Below, piece after piece: positions 29,008 to 38,365 of a stretch of DNA of 64,000 nucleotides (positions are counted from its first letter, which is position 1; each line of letters opens with the position of its first letter). The stretch comes from Tranzscheliella williamsii (Eukaryota; Basidiomycota; Ustilaginomycetes; Ustilaginales; Ustilaginaceae). The notes under the pieces are model-generated. The model ran no database searches and had not been told where the DNA came from. It saw only the letters and a program-made list of their open reading frames with translations. Where the stretch lies: contig JALBYF010000028.1 in the NCBI GenBank assembly GCA_023212725.1, forward strand, positions 124,001 through 188,000, read 5' to 3'. A program made the position numbers and the translations under genes.

Positions 29008-30243
29008 ATGTCGTTCGGATTCGAGTTTGACGACGCCGAGATGGACGACGAGTTCGTCTCGTTGGGTTCGTCAGCCGCCGACTCGTCGGCGCGCATGCCA
29101 GCGACAGCAGCGAAGGCGGACGAAGCGCCGTTCCGACAGCACAGTGTCGAGGAGATGGTGGAGCATCTTCCGTCGCGCATCTCGTATTCCTCGCTAGACG
29201 TCGAGCTGGGCCCGATAGCGGACGGCGCGAGCTCCGGCACCAGGATCCATCGCATCCTGCGCAGAGATCTATTCGATGCGCGCTTCCAGATGCTCCTGGA
29301 GGACGACGAGGACGACGAGGAAGGGGGAATGGATAAGGAAGAGGCAAGCGAGAGGCCAGTACAAAGCCTGCCGAGAGATCCTGCCAACATTGACGCGAGC
29401 TCGGACTTGATACCTGGCGTCTACGAGGGCGGACTCAAGACGTGGGAGTGTGCGCTCGATCTCGTGGAGACGCTGCACACGCTGCTGAGGCGGCCCGGAG
29501 ACGGCAACGGGCTGCCGAGACTGGCTGGGAAGCAGGTCCTCGAGCTGGGGTGCGGCACTGCACTGCCGTCGCTCTTTCTGTTATCGACTGCGCTCGATGC
29601 AGAGGCAGGTTCAGCGGGCGCTCGGGGCCTGACACTGCATCTAGCGGACTACAACGCGCAGGTGCTACAATTGGTAACGCTACCCAACCTGATCTTGGTA
29701 TGGTGGCGGTCGCGCGCCTCACTGGCATTCCGGCAAGGCTCAGGCGCGGCTATCTCGCGGCAGGAACAGGAAGAGCTGCGGCGCAGAGGCCAGGACCATT
29801 TCGACACCTCCGCCGCGCCCGATCAGGCCGATTCTGGGCCGCCTACCACAGGCGAGCTCTCTATCACGTCCGAGCTGGTTTCCGCCTTTCTCGCCTCGCT
29901 GGACGAGTACGCCATTAGCCTTCGCTTCTATTCGGGCGGATGGTCCCACTTCCCTCCCACCCTTTCCGACGCCGGCCCCATGGACATCCTCCTCACCTCC
30001 GAGACCATCTACTCGCTCCCGTCGCTTCCCGCCCTCGTCGAACTGCTCCAGCGGTACAGCACGGATCCCTCCCGGACACGATCTCGCAAAACGCTTTGCC
30101 TGGTTGCCGCCAAAGTCATCTACTTTGGCGTCGGCGGCGGCGTAGAGGCCTTCAAACAGCAGCTCCAAGCCAGCACCCGTGTGGAGGCCGTCAAGAGCGT
30201 CACCAAGGGCGTCGGCAGAACCGTTCTTTCGCTCGAGTTCTGA
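29008..30243 (+). CDS. HPM1: protein-histidine N-methyltransferase (METTL18/Hpm1 family)
   Basis: 411 residues from the ATG at 29008 (MSFGFEFDDAEMDDEF), chosen because family members begin near this motif; an in-frame ATG at 28960 is possible. In yeast and human, the family methylates a histidine of ribosomal protein L3 (uL3). Family hallmarks: LIPGVYEGGLKTWECALDLVETL, then SAM-binding motif I VLELGCGTALPSLFLL (about residues 172-187), ADYNAQVLQLVTLPN, MDILLTSETIYSL and, near the end, AAKVIYFGVGGGVEAF. An acidic loop (EDDEDDEEGG) lies before the catalytic fold. No intron. It converges on the GST gene, 121 bases away. Confidence 0.9.
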   Translation: MSFGFEFDDAEMDDEFVSLGSSAADSSARMPATAAKADEAPFRQHSVEEMVEHLPSRISYSSLDVELGPIADGASSGTRIHRILRRDLFDARFQMLLEDDEDDEEGGMDKEEASERPVQSLPRDPANIDASSDLIPGVYEGGLKTWECALDLVETLHTLLRRPGDGNGLPRLAGKQVLELGCGTALPSLFLLSTALDAEAGSAGARGLTLHLADYNAQVLQLVTLPNLILVWWRSRASLAFRQGSGAAISRQEQEELRRRGQDHFDTSAAPDQADSGPPTTGELSITSELVSAFLASLDEYAISLRFYSGGWSHFPPTLSDAGPMDILLTSETIYSLPSLPALVELLQRYSTDPSRTRSRKTLCLVAAKVIYFGVGGGVEAFKQQLQASTRVEAVKSVTKGVGRTVLSLEF

Positions 30244-30364
30244 GACGGAAGAGGATATCAGGGAAGGAGATGTGTATATGCATTGCGAAGCGGTCACGGC
30301 GCCGTTAAAACAGCCGCATCCTGTAGAGTAAACTGCTGACATGGCGCGGGCCAGAGGGTGACGG

Positions 30365-31489
30365 TCACACAAAGTCGTCGGCGAGCGGCCCACACCAGTC
30401 GAGCATGGCCGAGACCCACTTTCCGATGGCGGTGTGGGCGAACCAGATCTCCTTGGCGGTGCGCTGCCCGGCGGCGCGTGTGAATACGTACCAGCCGAAG
30501 AGGACGAAATCAGCGTGGGTGGGGTCGGTGCCGCCGGCCAGCCAGAGAGATCTGTGCTGCTTGGTGGGGCGAGCGGTGGTATCCGACGCGAGTTGGCGTA
30601 AGGTCGAGGTGAACTGGCTGATCAGTCCGGCGGGCGCTTCGGTGGTAGGCTCGGTGCAGCCCTCGCTCAGGAGCATGGCGTTGATGACCTCGAGCTTGGC
30701 GATGGCTTGCTGCACCAGCGTCTCTTTTTCCTGGCTGGTCAACGAACTGACTTTGGCCCATTTTTGCTTGCCCAGCTTGACATTGGCAAAGTACTGCTGC
30801 GACTCCTCGTCCAGCATGGCATGCACGCCGGGCTGAGCCAGTGGTGCGATGGAAGGAGCCAGAATGGTCTTGCCGAAGCTGTTGAGCATGGCAGCCAGCC
30901 GTTTGGTCGCCGAGTCGCCGAAGAGCCTGTAGCCTTCTGGATGGCGTTTCTCGAGGTATTCGGCGATGTTCCATGAGTCGACGATATGCGATCCGTCACT
31001 GAGCTCGAGCGCAGGCACGGTGACATTCTCGGCGATGCGTTCAGCGAGCTGGTTGCGAATCTGGACAAAGGTGAGCCGCTGGCGCTCATAGCCAACGTTG
31101 AGCAGCTTGAGGTCGAGGATGGTTTTAACGGTATGCGCCGAGAAGGTGAGATGGCTGCCAACCTTGTTGGTCAGATCAAAGAGAACAAGCCCCGATGTCT
31201 CGCTGCTGAGGGAAGCGTTGTCGGTGGATGTGGCGCGGGCGAGCTGATCATCAGCTTCTCTAGCCGGTGCCGGCACGGAAGCCGCTTGTTCGTCAGCGAC
31301 GAGAGGACCCACTGTAGCCGACGATGCTCCGACGTCGCTGGACGGGACACGGACGTTGGAGTCGGTTTCCGAGAGCGCTGCGTCATCGATGCTGAGCTCA
31401 GAAAGCGAGGTGGTGGCGGGCGCGCTAGACAGGTCCTCATCCGTATCGGCAGCCGAACCGGCTCTTTTCGTGGCGGTGGCTTCCTCCAT
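30365..31489 (-). CDS. glutathione S-transferase, etherase-like class
   Basis: 374 residues, ATG at 31489. The first ~95 residues are Ser/Ala/Asp-rich and disordered. A thioredoxin-fold GST_N domain follows (about 98-190): VLFDLTNKVGSHLTFSAHTVKTILDLKLL, then ENVTVPALELSDGSHIVDSWNIAEYLEKRHP. The VPA cis-proline and DS pair are the glutathione-binding signature. A helical C-terminal domain carries ADFVLFGWYVFTR near the end. The N-terminal block resembles fungal GSTs related to bacterial beta-etherase (LigE-like, GSTFuA/etherase group), many of which act on aromatic or lignin-derived compounds. The long N-terminal extension is unusual, has no signal peptide, and may be regulatory. Substrate not determinable. 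Confidence 0.88.
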   Translation of the reverse strand: MEEATATKRAGSAADTDEDLSSAPATTSLSELSIDDAALSETDSNVRVPSSDVGASSATVGPLVADEQAASVPAPAREADDQLARATSTDNASLSSETSGLVLFDLTNKVGSHLTFSAHTVKTILDLKLLNVGYERQRLTFVQIRNQLAERIAENVTVPALELSDGSHIVDSWNIAEYLEKRHPEGYRLFGDSATKRLAAMLNSFGKTILAPSIAPLAQPGVHAMLDEESQQYFANVKLGKQKWAKVSSLTSQEKETLVQQAIAKLEVINAMLLSEGCTEPTTEAPAGLISQFTSTLRQLASDTTARPTKQHRSLWLAGGTDPTHADFVLFGWYVFTRAAGQRTAKEIWFAHTAIGKWVSAMLDWCGPLADDFV

Positions 31490-32195
31490 TGCTGCGGGCG
31501 TCGTTCAGATTCGTCTAGCAGAACGCTGTGTTGTGTGGTTGTGGAGGTAGAAACAGAGGAGATAGCATGCCTCGCCGTACCCAGAACACTGTCGGTGAGT
31601 GGCAGTGTCTGCCCCTCCACTGTGTTCTGCCGGCCCTCGGCCGGTCCAGCTAGAAACACTGCTAGCTTAAACTACCACGACACCGCTGTCGTTCTGTTTG
31701 TCCACCGACACAAACAAGGGTCTGCTGAGTCATTTCCATTCTACAACGGGCGGTGTCTCATGACCAGACCCAACCACTCGCGGTGACCCCATCACGAATC
31801 GATGCCAGGGCCCCGCCCTGAGCCCAACTCGTGTCGGGCTCAGCCCATCTCGAGTTGGGCTCAGCCCTCACGAACTTGCTGGGTGTGCCCCTCTTTGCTG
31901 TCCTTTTCCTTGCTGGTCTGTGTCCTTCTACCATGTCGGCGGCACGGATATGCACGGGCCAAACGTCCAACTGAGCCGGCCGAAGCATCAACGAAGGGAA
32001 TATGTTAGATTCGGGACGCTGTACGTGAGGATCCTGAATCGCAGACAAACGCCGTGCGGTCCATACCTCTGCCGCTTAGAGAGAAGTTGGGTTGGTGCAC
32101 CGACTTGATCGCTGTCATGCATGGCAATGGTAATTGTACGATGGGGCTCAGCAAGTACAAGTACATATTCTGTCGAGGATAGGCGGTGGCTCGAG
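31490..32195. other. intergenic region with an inverted repeat
   Basis: About 700 bases between two minus-strand genes: the promoter of the GST gene and the 3' region of CWC2. The prominent feature is the inverted repeat at 31818-31864. No gene supported. Confidence 0.55.
31818..31864. repeat. 14-bp perfect inverted repeat plus GGGCTCAGCCC direct repeat
   Basis: Left arm CTGAGCCCAACTCG (31818-31831) and right arm CGAGTTGGGCTCAG (31851-31864), separated by 19 bases. In addition GGGCTCAGCCC, itself nearly palindromic, occurs twice (31836-31846 and 31857-31867), so two alternative hairpins are possible. It lies about 330 bases upstream of the GST start. Confidence 0.9.
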
Positions 32196-33602
32196 CTAGT
32201 CTTCTTCGCTGTCGCTGCCATAGGCGGCCAAACTGCCTAGACCGTTCGAAGCGGGCTTACTCTGCTGCTGTTGCTGTTGCTTTCCACGCAATGCTTGCAG
32301 AGAAGCCAGATTCGACATGGTCTCTGGACCAAGCAGGCCTGTGCTGGCGTTATTGGTGGCAATAGGGGCTGCTACTCTTGCTGTATCGGCAGCCGCCGCC
32401 TGCGCTTCCGCTGTGCGTCGAGCCGCTTGTTGACGTTCAAGAGCAATCTCTGCCCAGCCACGTTCGTTTTCTTCATCGAGCTTGCGCATTTCCTCCTCGT
32501 ACTTTTCTTCGGCGATCTTCTTGCGCTTGGCCGCCACAGGATTATCGTCCGGTTCGCCATCCAGCATTTCTAACGCTCGCAGAGCCTGTTGCGCCTCCAC
32601 CGCCTGCATCGACATGCCGGCCACGATGGCCTTTTCACCAGCGCGTCTCATCTGTTCCTGGTTGCGTTTCTGCGCAGCTGGATTGGGATCGTCCGACGCC
32701 CATCGCACATTGATAATCTCATCATGGTCAAGCGACTGGTTGAGCATCGCCTCCTTGGCAAACTGTGCATGCGCCTCGTACTTGTACGTGATGAAAGCGC
32801 ACGATCGTCCCGTCAGAACGCGCAGCCGATCGATCTCCCCCCATTCACTAAAGTGGCGACGGAGCACTTTTTCTGTCGCATTGTCCGTTTCGGGTCGAAT
32901 TGAATTGTGCTGTGGTCGATAGTCCTTCGGATCTTGCCGCGATTTTGGCACTCTGGCCTGATGCGCGCTTCGACCTCCTTTGAGCGTTTTGCCACCGTCC
33001 CGCCACGAAGCAGGCGCTTGGGTCGATGCAGAGCGGACACCGTGTTCTTCGTGGATACGCCCGACATAAAGCGTACGGTTGACCTTGGAGAGCGAGCCGG
33101 TGCCGCTCATGTCATCCTTGTAGTTGCCCAGCTTCTCCCGGCCAAAGCAGTCTCTGCCCTGGCTTGGGAAATCGTTCGGCCGCGGCAGACGATGCAGGAA
33201 GTTGCATTCGACGCCGTGCGGACAGCATCCGCGAGCAAAGTGGATGCAGCAGTAGACGGCTTCTTCCGCAAGCGTCGGAACGCCTCGCGCTGCTTGAGCA
33301 CGTAGCGTCACATCCGCCTTGGTATAGCCCGCGTCGCGCGCAATATCGCATCTTGTCTCTCTTTTCGCCTTCATCGCTTCGTTGTCCTCTTTATCGGCTC
33401 CGGCATAGTTCTCGTACCAGATGTTGAAAGTGCCTGCCGACTCTGGCTTGGCGCTAAACGCCTCGCGGATGGCATTGAACCTGGCCATCGTCACCTGCTT
33501 CCTTGCAGGCCGTGGTTGATACGATGTCGAAGCCACCTGCTTCTGCGAATCCGCATCCTCCGCGAGGTCCGCGACCGCCAGAGCATCCTCCTGGTCGCTC
33601 AT
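32196..33602 (-). CDS. CWC2: pre-mRNA-splicing factor Cwc2
   Basis: 468 residues, ATG at 33602 (MSDQEDALAVADLAED); the open frame upstream to about 33716 has no ATG. Cwc2 contacts U6 snRNA near the spliceosome active site as part of the NTC. Domains: a Torus/CCCH zinc finger (CCIHFARGCCPHGVECNFLH, about residues 118-137), then LPRPNDFP and RDCFGREKL. The RRM starts RTLYVGRI and resumes with LRRHFSEWGEIDRLRVLTGRSCAFITYKYEAHAQFAKEAM; LDHDEIINVRWASDDPNP ends it. About 55 extra residues, rich in Arg/Lys/Gln, lie between the first RRM strand and its first helix. A coiled-coil region with Glu/Arg/Ala repeats and a Gln run near the C-terminus complete the protein. Confidence 0.93.
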   Translation of the reverse strand: MSDQEDALAVADLAEDADSQKQVASTSYQPRPARKQVTMARFNAIREAFSAKPESAGTFNIWYENYAGADKEDNEAMKAKRETRCDIARDAGYTKADVTLRAQAARGVPTLAEEAVYCCIHFARGCCPHGVECNFLHRLPRPNDFPSQGRDCFGREKLGNYKDDMSGTGSLSKVNRTLYVGRIHEEHGVRSASTQAPASWRDGGKTLKGGRSAHQARVPKSRQDPKDYRPQHNSIRPETDNATEKVLRRHFSEWGEIDRLRVLTGRSCAFITYKYEAHAQFAKEAMLNQSLDHDEIINVRWASDDPNPAAQKRNQEQMRRAGEKAIVAGMSMQAVEAQQALRALEMLDGEPDDNPVAAKRKKIAEEKYEEEMRKLDEENERGWAEIALERQQAARRTAEAQAAAADTARVAAPIATNNASTGLLGPETMSNLASLQALRGKQQQQQQSKPASNGLGSLAAYGSDSEED

Positions 33603-34352
33603 CTTGTCCAATAGCCTGTCTACCGTGCCAGCCCAAGTTGCATAGGCTGAGGTGGAGCGAAGGACGGCCTGATTCGCCGCATCATGCGCTGTGACTACGA
33701 AACTTGATTTCCGCAAGAACGAATTCGACGTCCGTGTCCCGAGCTAGACCCAACTTGGATATTCAACATTGCAATACCTTCGTCCAAGCGCAATAGAAAA
33801 ACTTATTATTGGTGTGAGTCGAGTGTGAGCGTGAGCAGAGCGTGAGAAGGGTGGATTTCTGAGTTGTTACATCCGATTACTGTTAGTTTCCCTTGTCCGC
33901 ATTCTGTTCGCGGCCCCTCTCGTGCTTCTGCTTGGAGACGGACCTCCGTAAAGCACATCCCCGCGACACCGGCCCCAACACAACTCACACTCCGCATGGC
34001 TCACTTGCCAGCGACAACGCCCACGCCTCTCTCTTCCCATCAGCCCTTCTACCACTCGCCGGCTAACCTCAGCCAGGCATATACCCCTTTCCATCATTCT
34101 ACCTTCCTTACTTTGCATACACCTACTCACTTTCCTTGCCTATCGTGCTGATCCTGCCTTTGACAGGTCTCTCAGCCTAGACTACTCGTACCCACCTACA
34201 TGCGGCTCATCTAACACCGGCGTAAGCAGTATCCCCGTTCCATCAGGGCCAGATCGCCCGCCTCGGTTCGACCAACACCATAGCTCTCACCATCATCGGC
34301 CGAGATCTCGCCTCAGGCCTGCATACACACCTCGTCCGCGCCAGGTGACAAT
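33603..34352. other. divergent intergenic region
   Basis: About 750 bases between the CWC2 and PPP1R37-like starts, presumably holding both promoters. The stretch 33990-34150 is CT-rich. No gene supported. Confidence 0.5.
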
Positions 34353-37300
34353 ATGTCTTCCGAGCTTGCTGCAGATGTCGCGTCGGGAGCTGGGCCGGGA
34401 ACGCCTTCTCCTGTGCCCTCTGATACGAACACTGAGCCGTTGCAGACTTCGTCGCCCACAACTTCGCACTCCAGCGCGGCTGACTCTCTGCCAGTCGAGC
34501 CTCTGGGTAGCTCCACGGCTGCGTCTACACCAGAGGCCACTACCGAGCCCGTAGCTTCCCCAACCTCTGCGGAAGAAGGCGGAGTAGAGCGAAACCATGA
34601 GTCGGGCTTGCCTGGGTCATCAGGTCCTATTCCTGCCGTTTCGCTGATGCAAGTTTCCACGATGAGCCCTATGACCCCGCCTTTGCACTCGCCCCCACAA
34701 GAGCATACCTTGGCACCACGGTCTGATGCACTTCCAGACCTACCCGCCGCTTCGTCCCCCATCATCGACGAAGGTCCTTCGGCCAGTACAAGCATGTCAG
34801 ATTCGTTGATTACCAGCATCAGCCCGGTCCGCCGGTCCGTGTACAAGAAGAAAATGAGCGCCAAGCCGAAGGGAATCCTGAAACCTGCGCCTCCCCCGCC
34901 CAAAGGTTTCTCTTTCCGCAGAGATATTCTTCAGAATCTCAACACACGCCTCGCCCAACAGGGCGTGAATGTGCAAGTACCGCTTCCCCAGGGCGGTACA
35001 GCGCAAGCTACTGCCTCGTATCTGGGCGGCATGTTCCGACGCATCGGAGGTATTGCTGCAGGCGCCGCTGGTAATGTGGGAGGCTCCAACGTGAGCGGGG
35101 CCGGAAGCTACATCAACAGTGACGCCTCAACAAGATCCAACGGGTCTAGTCTACACGATGCTGGTGCTGCTGCCGAGCCCAGTTCTGGAGTGCCGCAGCG
35201 GCAGGGGAGCTTCGCCAGCGAAGCGTCTGACAGCACGCTCTCCAAGACCAAGTCCATCGACAGTACTACATCCACCATTTCGGCCGCACCGTTAAAAAAG
35301 GTGCAGTTTCAAGTGTCTTCGATGTCGGTGACGTATCCCATCATGGGAGCTGGAGCACCAGAAGACGAAGATCTCACCCGTTTGAGGATCGAACGTGAGC
35401 ATCGAAGGATGCTGAAAGTACGTAGAGGTAAGCCATGGACACCAGACGAGCTGGAAGCCTTATACCGCGAGTGCTGTCGAACGCGAGAAGAACATCCGCT
35501 CAAGAAGATGCGCCAGGTCTTCCAAGACGCCGCGCAGCTCTCCCCACCAGCACTCAAGACAATGGACCTGTCCTTCGTCCCGTTGGATCGTCAAGCCGTC
35601 GAACCCATCGCCGATCTCTTGAGTGTCGACTTTGGTCTCAACAAACTTGTCCTCGAGAATTGCTCTCTGACCGACGAAAGCGTCAAGTCGCTCCTCCACG
35701 CACTCCTCGTATCCGGCACCCTGCCCAATCTCAGCCTTGCTAGTAATCGCAAGCTCCGCTACAACGGCTGGCGCTACGTCGCCATCTTCATGCGACGGGC
35801 GCGGGCATTGAGATATCTCGACCTTTCCGAAAATTCAATCAATCGTCCATCGCTGGAGCACATCTTACAGGCGATAGCCAAGTCGCCCGAGGCTGCTGTA
35901 CAAGCTGACAGCACAAAGTCGAGTAGTAATGCCATATCGAGGAGGACCGATGCCGCGGAAGCCGACGGCAAGGAGGGCAGCGGCGACGGCGTCGATGACG
36001 ACGACGACGATGACGAGTTCTTCGACAATTCAGGAGAGCCTTTGATGCCAACAGCGCCACTTCTAAGGGACGTATCGGAGGACGTTGTACCTCCGACTTC
36101 GGCCGTCGTCTCACTGCGGCTCGAGAACTGCGGCTTGAAAGCTGCCGCGCTGGAAATGTTGTCGCAAGCGGTGCGGTACTCGGACATCCGGCATCTTTCT
36201 CTACGCCGCAACAAGATCAGTCAACTGGCATCGGTAGCCTTGGCAATTATGCTGAAAGACTATCCAGATAGCGTAGTGATGAGTCCCTCCACAGCGTCTA
36301 TGAATGGAGTGAAGGGCGAGAATCGGTCGTACTTTGACACTTCGCAGTCTGGCACATCTCCCTCCTCCCATGGGCAGCCTAGCTCGGGTCCGCAGGACCG
36401 AGTGAGTAGGTCGTTGAAGCCCGTCGACGCCACTTTGACACCCGAACGTCAACAACGCAGCTACTCGCCAAGCTTGCCCGATGTTCCCGTGATTGTCTCC
36501 AGCCCCGGCGGTGGCATCACGTCCCGACGGATGCCGAATGCTCAGGCACAAAACGGAGCTGGCGCGCGCCCGCCTACCTTCTATGGTGCACATACGGAAC
36601 AGCTGCACGACGCCATGGCGACGAGCATTGCGGGCCCGACGCGTGAGCTAGAAGCTAGTCTGACTCCCGCCGAGCGGCTAGAGATGCGACAGGCTGCGCC
36701 CAACCTGAGCGAGCAAGAAGCGGTGGCAATATACCAGGCCAAGCGGACGCGTCGGATCCTAGCGGATCTGCCACGGGTGGGCAATCTGCTGACCTTGGAC
36801 CTCAAGTCGAACGACATACGCGGCGGCGTGGTCTACCTGGCACAGGTGCTCAAGAAGAACCGCACGCTGCGGGTGCTGAATCTAAGCGACAACAACATCG
36901 AGATGCCTGGCTTGGTGGCGATTGCCGAGGCGCTCAAGTACAACTCGACGCTGGAAACGCTGGATCTGAGCCACAATCCGTGCTGCGGGCCGGGGCTGGA
37001 GGGCATCACGACGCTGCGCACGGCGTTTGCCCTCAACTCGAACCTGAAGCGCCTCTTTCTGAACGACACGGACCTCTCTTCGGAAGCGGCGATTGCGCTG
37101 GCCGAGTTCCTGCCAGAAGCCAAGAGCCTGATTCATCTGGACCTGGCCGAGAACTTTGAGATCGACATTGCCGGTGTTATGGCGCTTGCCGTGTCGTTGC
37201 GCATGAACTCGAGTCTGCGCTGTCTGGACCTCAATATCCCGGCCAACAATCCGGACTTTGCGCGGCTCTCGCAAGAGATCCTGCAGAGCTGTGTGCGCAA

Positions 37301-38069
37301 TACCGAGCAGGCACAGGAGCGGGCCAAGCGCAAGGGGCTGAAGCAGCCGATCGCGGCGCCGATCTACAAGTCGGTGGTGGCGCGGGCGGTGCGCGAGAAC
37401 GACGAGCGGCTCAAGGCGATCCAGGCGGCGCGGGCGGCGGCGCTGTCGGCGGCGGGGAACGAGGCCAAGGCGATGGAAGAGCTGTTGGTGGCGGCGGGGG
37501 AGTGTCGGACGGTGCTGGGGGAGTTGTTGGCGGGCGAGGAGGAGCGGCAGCGCGCCGCGCCGGAGCACAAGCTGGCTCCCGCGGGCGATTTTGTCGAGGA
37601 CCTGACGCGGCAGAGTGCGGTCCTGCGCGCGCGGCTCGGCGAGCTGGCGGGTGCCGTGGAGGACGAGGCGCTGCTGGCCCGCGTCGTGGCACTGCACGAC
37701 CAACTCACCGACGTTTCCGCCCGGCTGGAGCACTTCTACCGCCACGCCGCCGAGCCCGCGCCCGAGGCAGCCCAGGCGGCGGCAGTGTCGTTCTCGATTA
37801 CCGGCTCGGACGAGTCGGACAGCGACCCCGGCGAAGGGCCGTTGCGCATCGACACGCGCGCCGCCGCACGCGACGAGCTGCCCCCCCCCTCCCCGCGCTC
37901 GCCCACCGACACCCGCGCGCGCGGCCAGCTCAGCGAAGAAGCAACCCTCTTCCGCAGAGCCCGCACCCTCCCCGCCCCCGATACCCCCCCCGCCCCCACC
38001 CTCTCCGGCGAACAACTCCGCAAAGACCTCCTCCAATCTACCCCCCCCGACACCCCCTCCCCCTCCTAG
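34353..38069 (+). CDS. leucine-rich repeat protein, PPP1R37-like protein phosphatase 1 regulatory subunit
   Basis: 1,238 residues, intronless, ATG at 34353. A disordered Ser/Pro-rich N-terminus leads to an RVxF-type PP1-docking motif (KKVQF, about residues 313-318) followed by SSMSVTYPI. Next is a basic segment with WTPDELEALYRECC. RNI-type leucine-rich repeats occupy about 400-1000: DLSFVPLDRQAVEPIADLL, LVLENCSLTDESVKSLL, LDLKSNDIRGGVVYLAQVL, LNLSDNNIEMPGLVAIAEAL, LDLSHNPCCGPGLEGI, LFLNDTDLSSEAAIALAEFL and LDLAENFEIDIAGVMALAVSL. The docking motif followed by this repeat set matches PPP1R37, a PP1 inhibitor. The LRRs are split by two long disordered inserts, one with an acidic DDDDDDDE run. 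The C-terminus is Ala/Pro-rich. In some fungi such proteins are annotated as Mhp1-like cell-wall factors. Confidence 0.7.
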   Translation: MSSELAADVASGAGPGTPSPVPSDTNTEPLQTSSPTTSHSSAADSLPVEPLGSSTAASTPEATTEPVASPTSAEEGGVERNHESGLPGSSGPIPAVSLMQVSTMSPMTPPLHSPPQEHTLAPRSDALPDLPAASSPIIDEGPSASTSMSDSLITSISPVRRSVYKKKMSAKPKGILKPAPPPPKGFSFRRDILQNLNTRLAQQGVNVQVPLPQGGTAQATASYLGGMFRRIGGIAAGAAGNVGGSNVSGAGSYINSDASTRSNGSSLHDAGAAAEPSSGVPQRQGSFASEASDSTLSKTKSIDSTTSTISAAPLKKVQFQVSSMSVTYPIMGAGAPEDEDLTRLRIEREHRRMLKVRRGKPWTPDELEALYRECCRTREEHPLKKMRQVFQDAAQLSPPALKTMDLSFVPLDRQAVEPIADLLSVDFGLNKLVLENCSLTDESVKSLLHALLVSGTLPNLSLASNRKLRYNGWRYVAIFMRRARALRYLDLSENSINRPSLEHILQAIAKSPEAAVQADSTKSSSNAISRRTDAAEADGKEGSGDGVDDDDDDDEFFDNSGEPLMPTAPLLRDVSEDVVPPTSAVVSLRLENCGLKAAALEMLSQAVRYSDIRHLSLRRNKISQLASVALAIMLKDYPDSVVMSPSTASMNGVKGENRSYFDTSQSGTSPSSHGQPSSGPQDRVSRSLKPVDATLTPERQQRSYSPSLPDVPVIVSSPGGGITSRRMPNAQAQNGAGARPPTFYGAHTEQLHDAMATSIAGPTRELEASLTPAERLEMRQAAPNLSEQEAVAIYQAKRTRRILADLPRVGNLLTLDLKSNDIRGGVVYLAQVLKKNRTLRVLNLSDNNIEMPGLVAIAEALKYNSTLETLDLSHNPCCGPGLEGITTLRTAFALNSNLKRLFLNDTDLSSEAAIALAEFLPEAKSLIHLDLAENFEIDIAGVMALAVSLRMNSSLRCLDLNIPANNPDFARLSQEILQSCVRNTEQAQERAKRKGLKQPIAAPIYKSVVARAVRENDERLKAIQAARAAALSAAGNEAKAMEELLVAAGECRTVLGELLAGEEERQRAAPEHKLAPAGDFVEDLTRQSAVLRARLGELAGAVEDEALLARVVALHDQLTDVSARLEHFYRHAAEPAPEAAQAAAVSFSITGSDESDSDPGEGPLRIDTRAAARDELPPPSPRSPTDTRARGQLSEEATLFRRARTLPAPDTPPAPTLSGEQLRKDLLQSTPPDTPSPS

Positions 38070-38365
38070 CTCGCGCCCTCCACCCGAGCATCCCGCATTC
38101 GTGTCACACAGCGCTACTCCGCACGAAAATCCATGCGGCCCGTGCCAGCAGACCGACGAGCGAGAGCAGAGTGGCATTCGGGTCAAAGTGGGAGCGAATG
38201 TGGTATACAAGCAGCGACAGTCATGCGTTGCCTCGGTCAGCGGCGGCGGAGCGGCTAGGGGAAGGATGGGTGGAGAGGTAGGTCATAGGATCGTCCGTCG
38301 GAGGGAGCCGGCGAAGAGACGCGGGGCGTCACGGGAAGGATCGGCGAGGCGGGGAGGGCCGGACG
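38070..38365. other. convergent intergenic region
   Basis: Just under 300 bases between two convergent genes; no feature seen beyond 3' UTR sequence. Confidence 0.5.
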
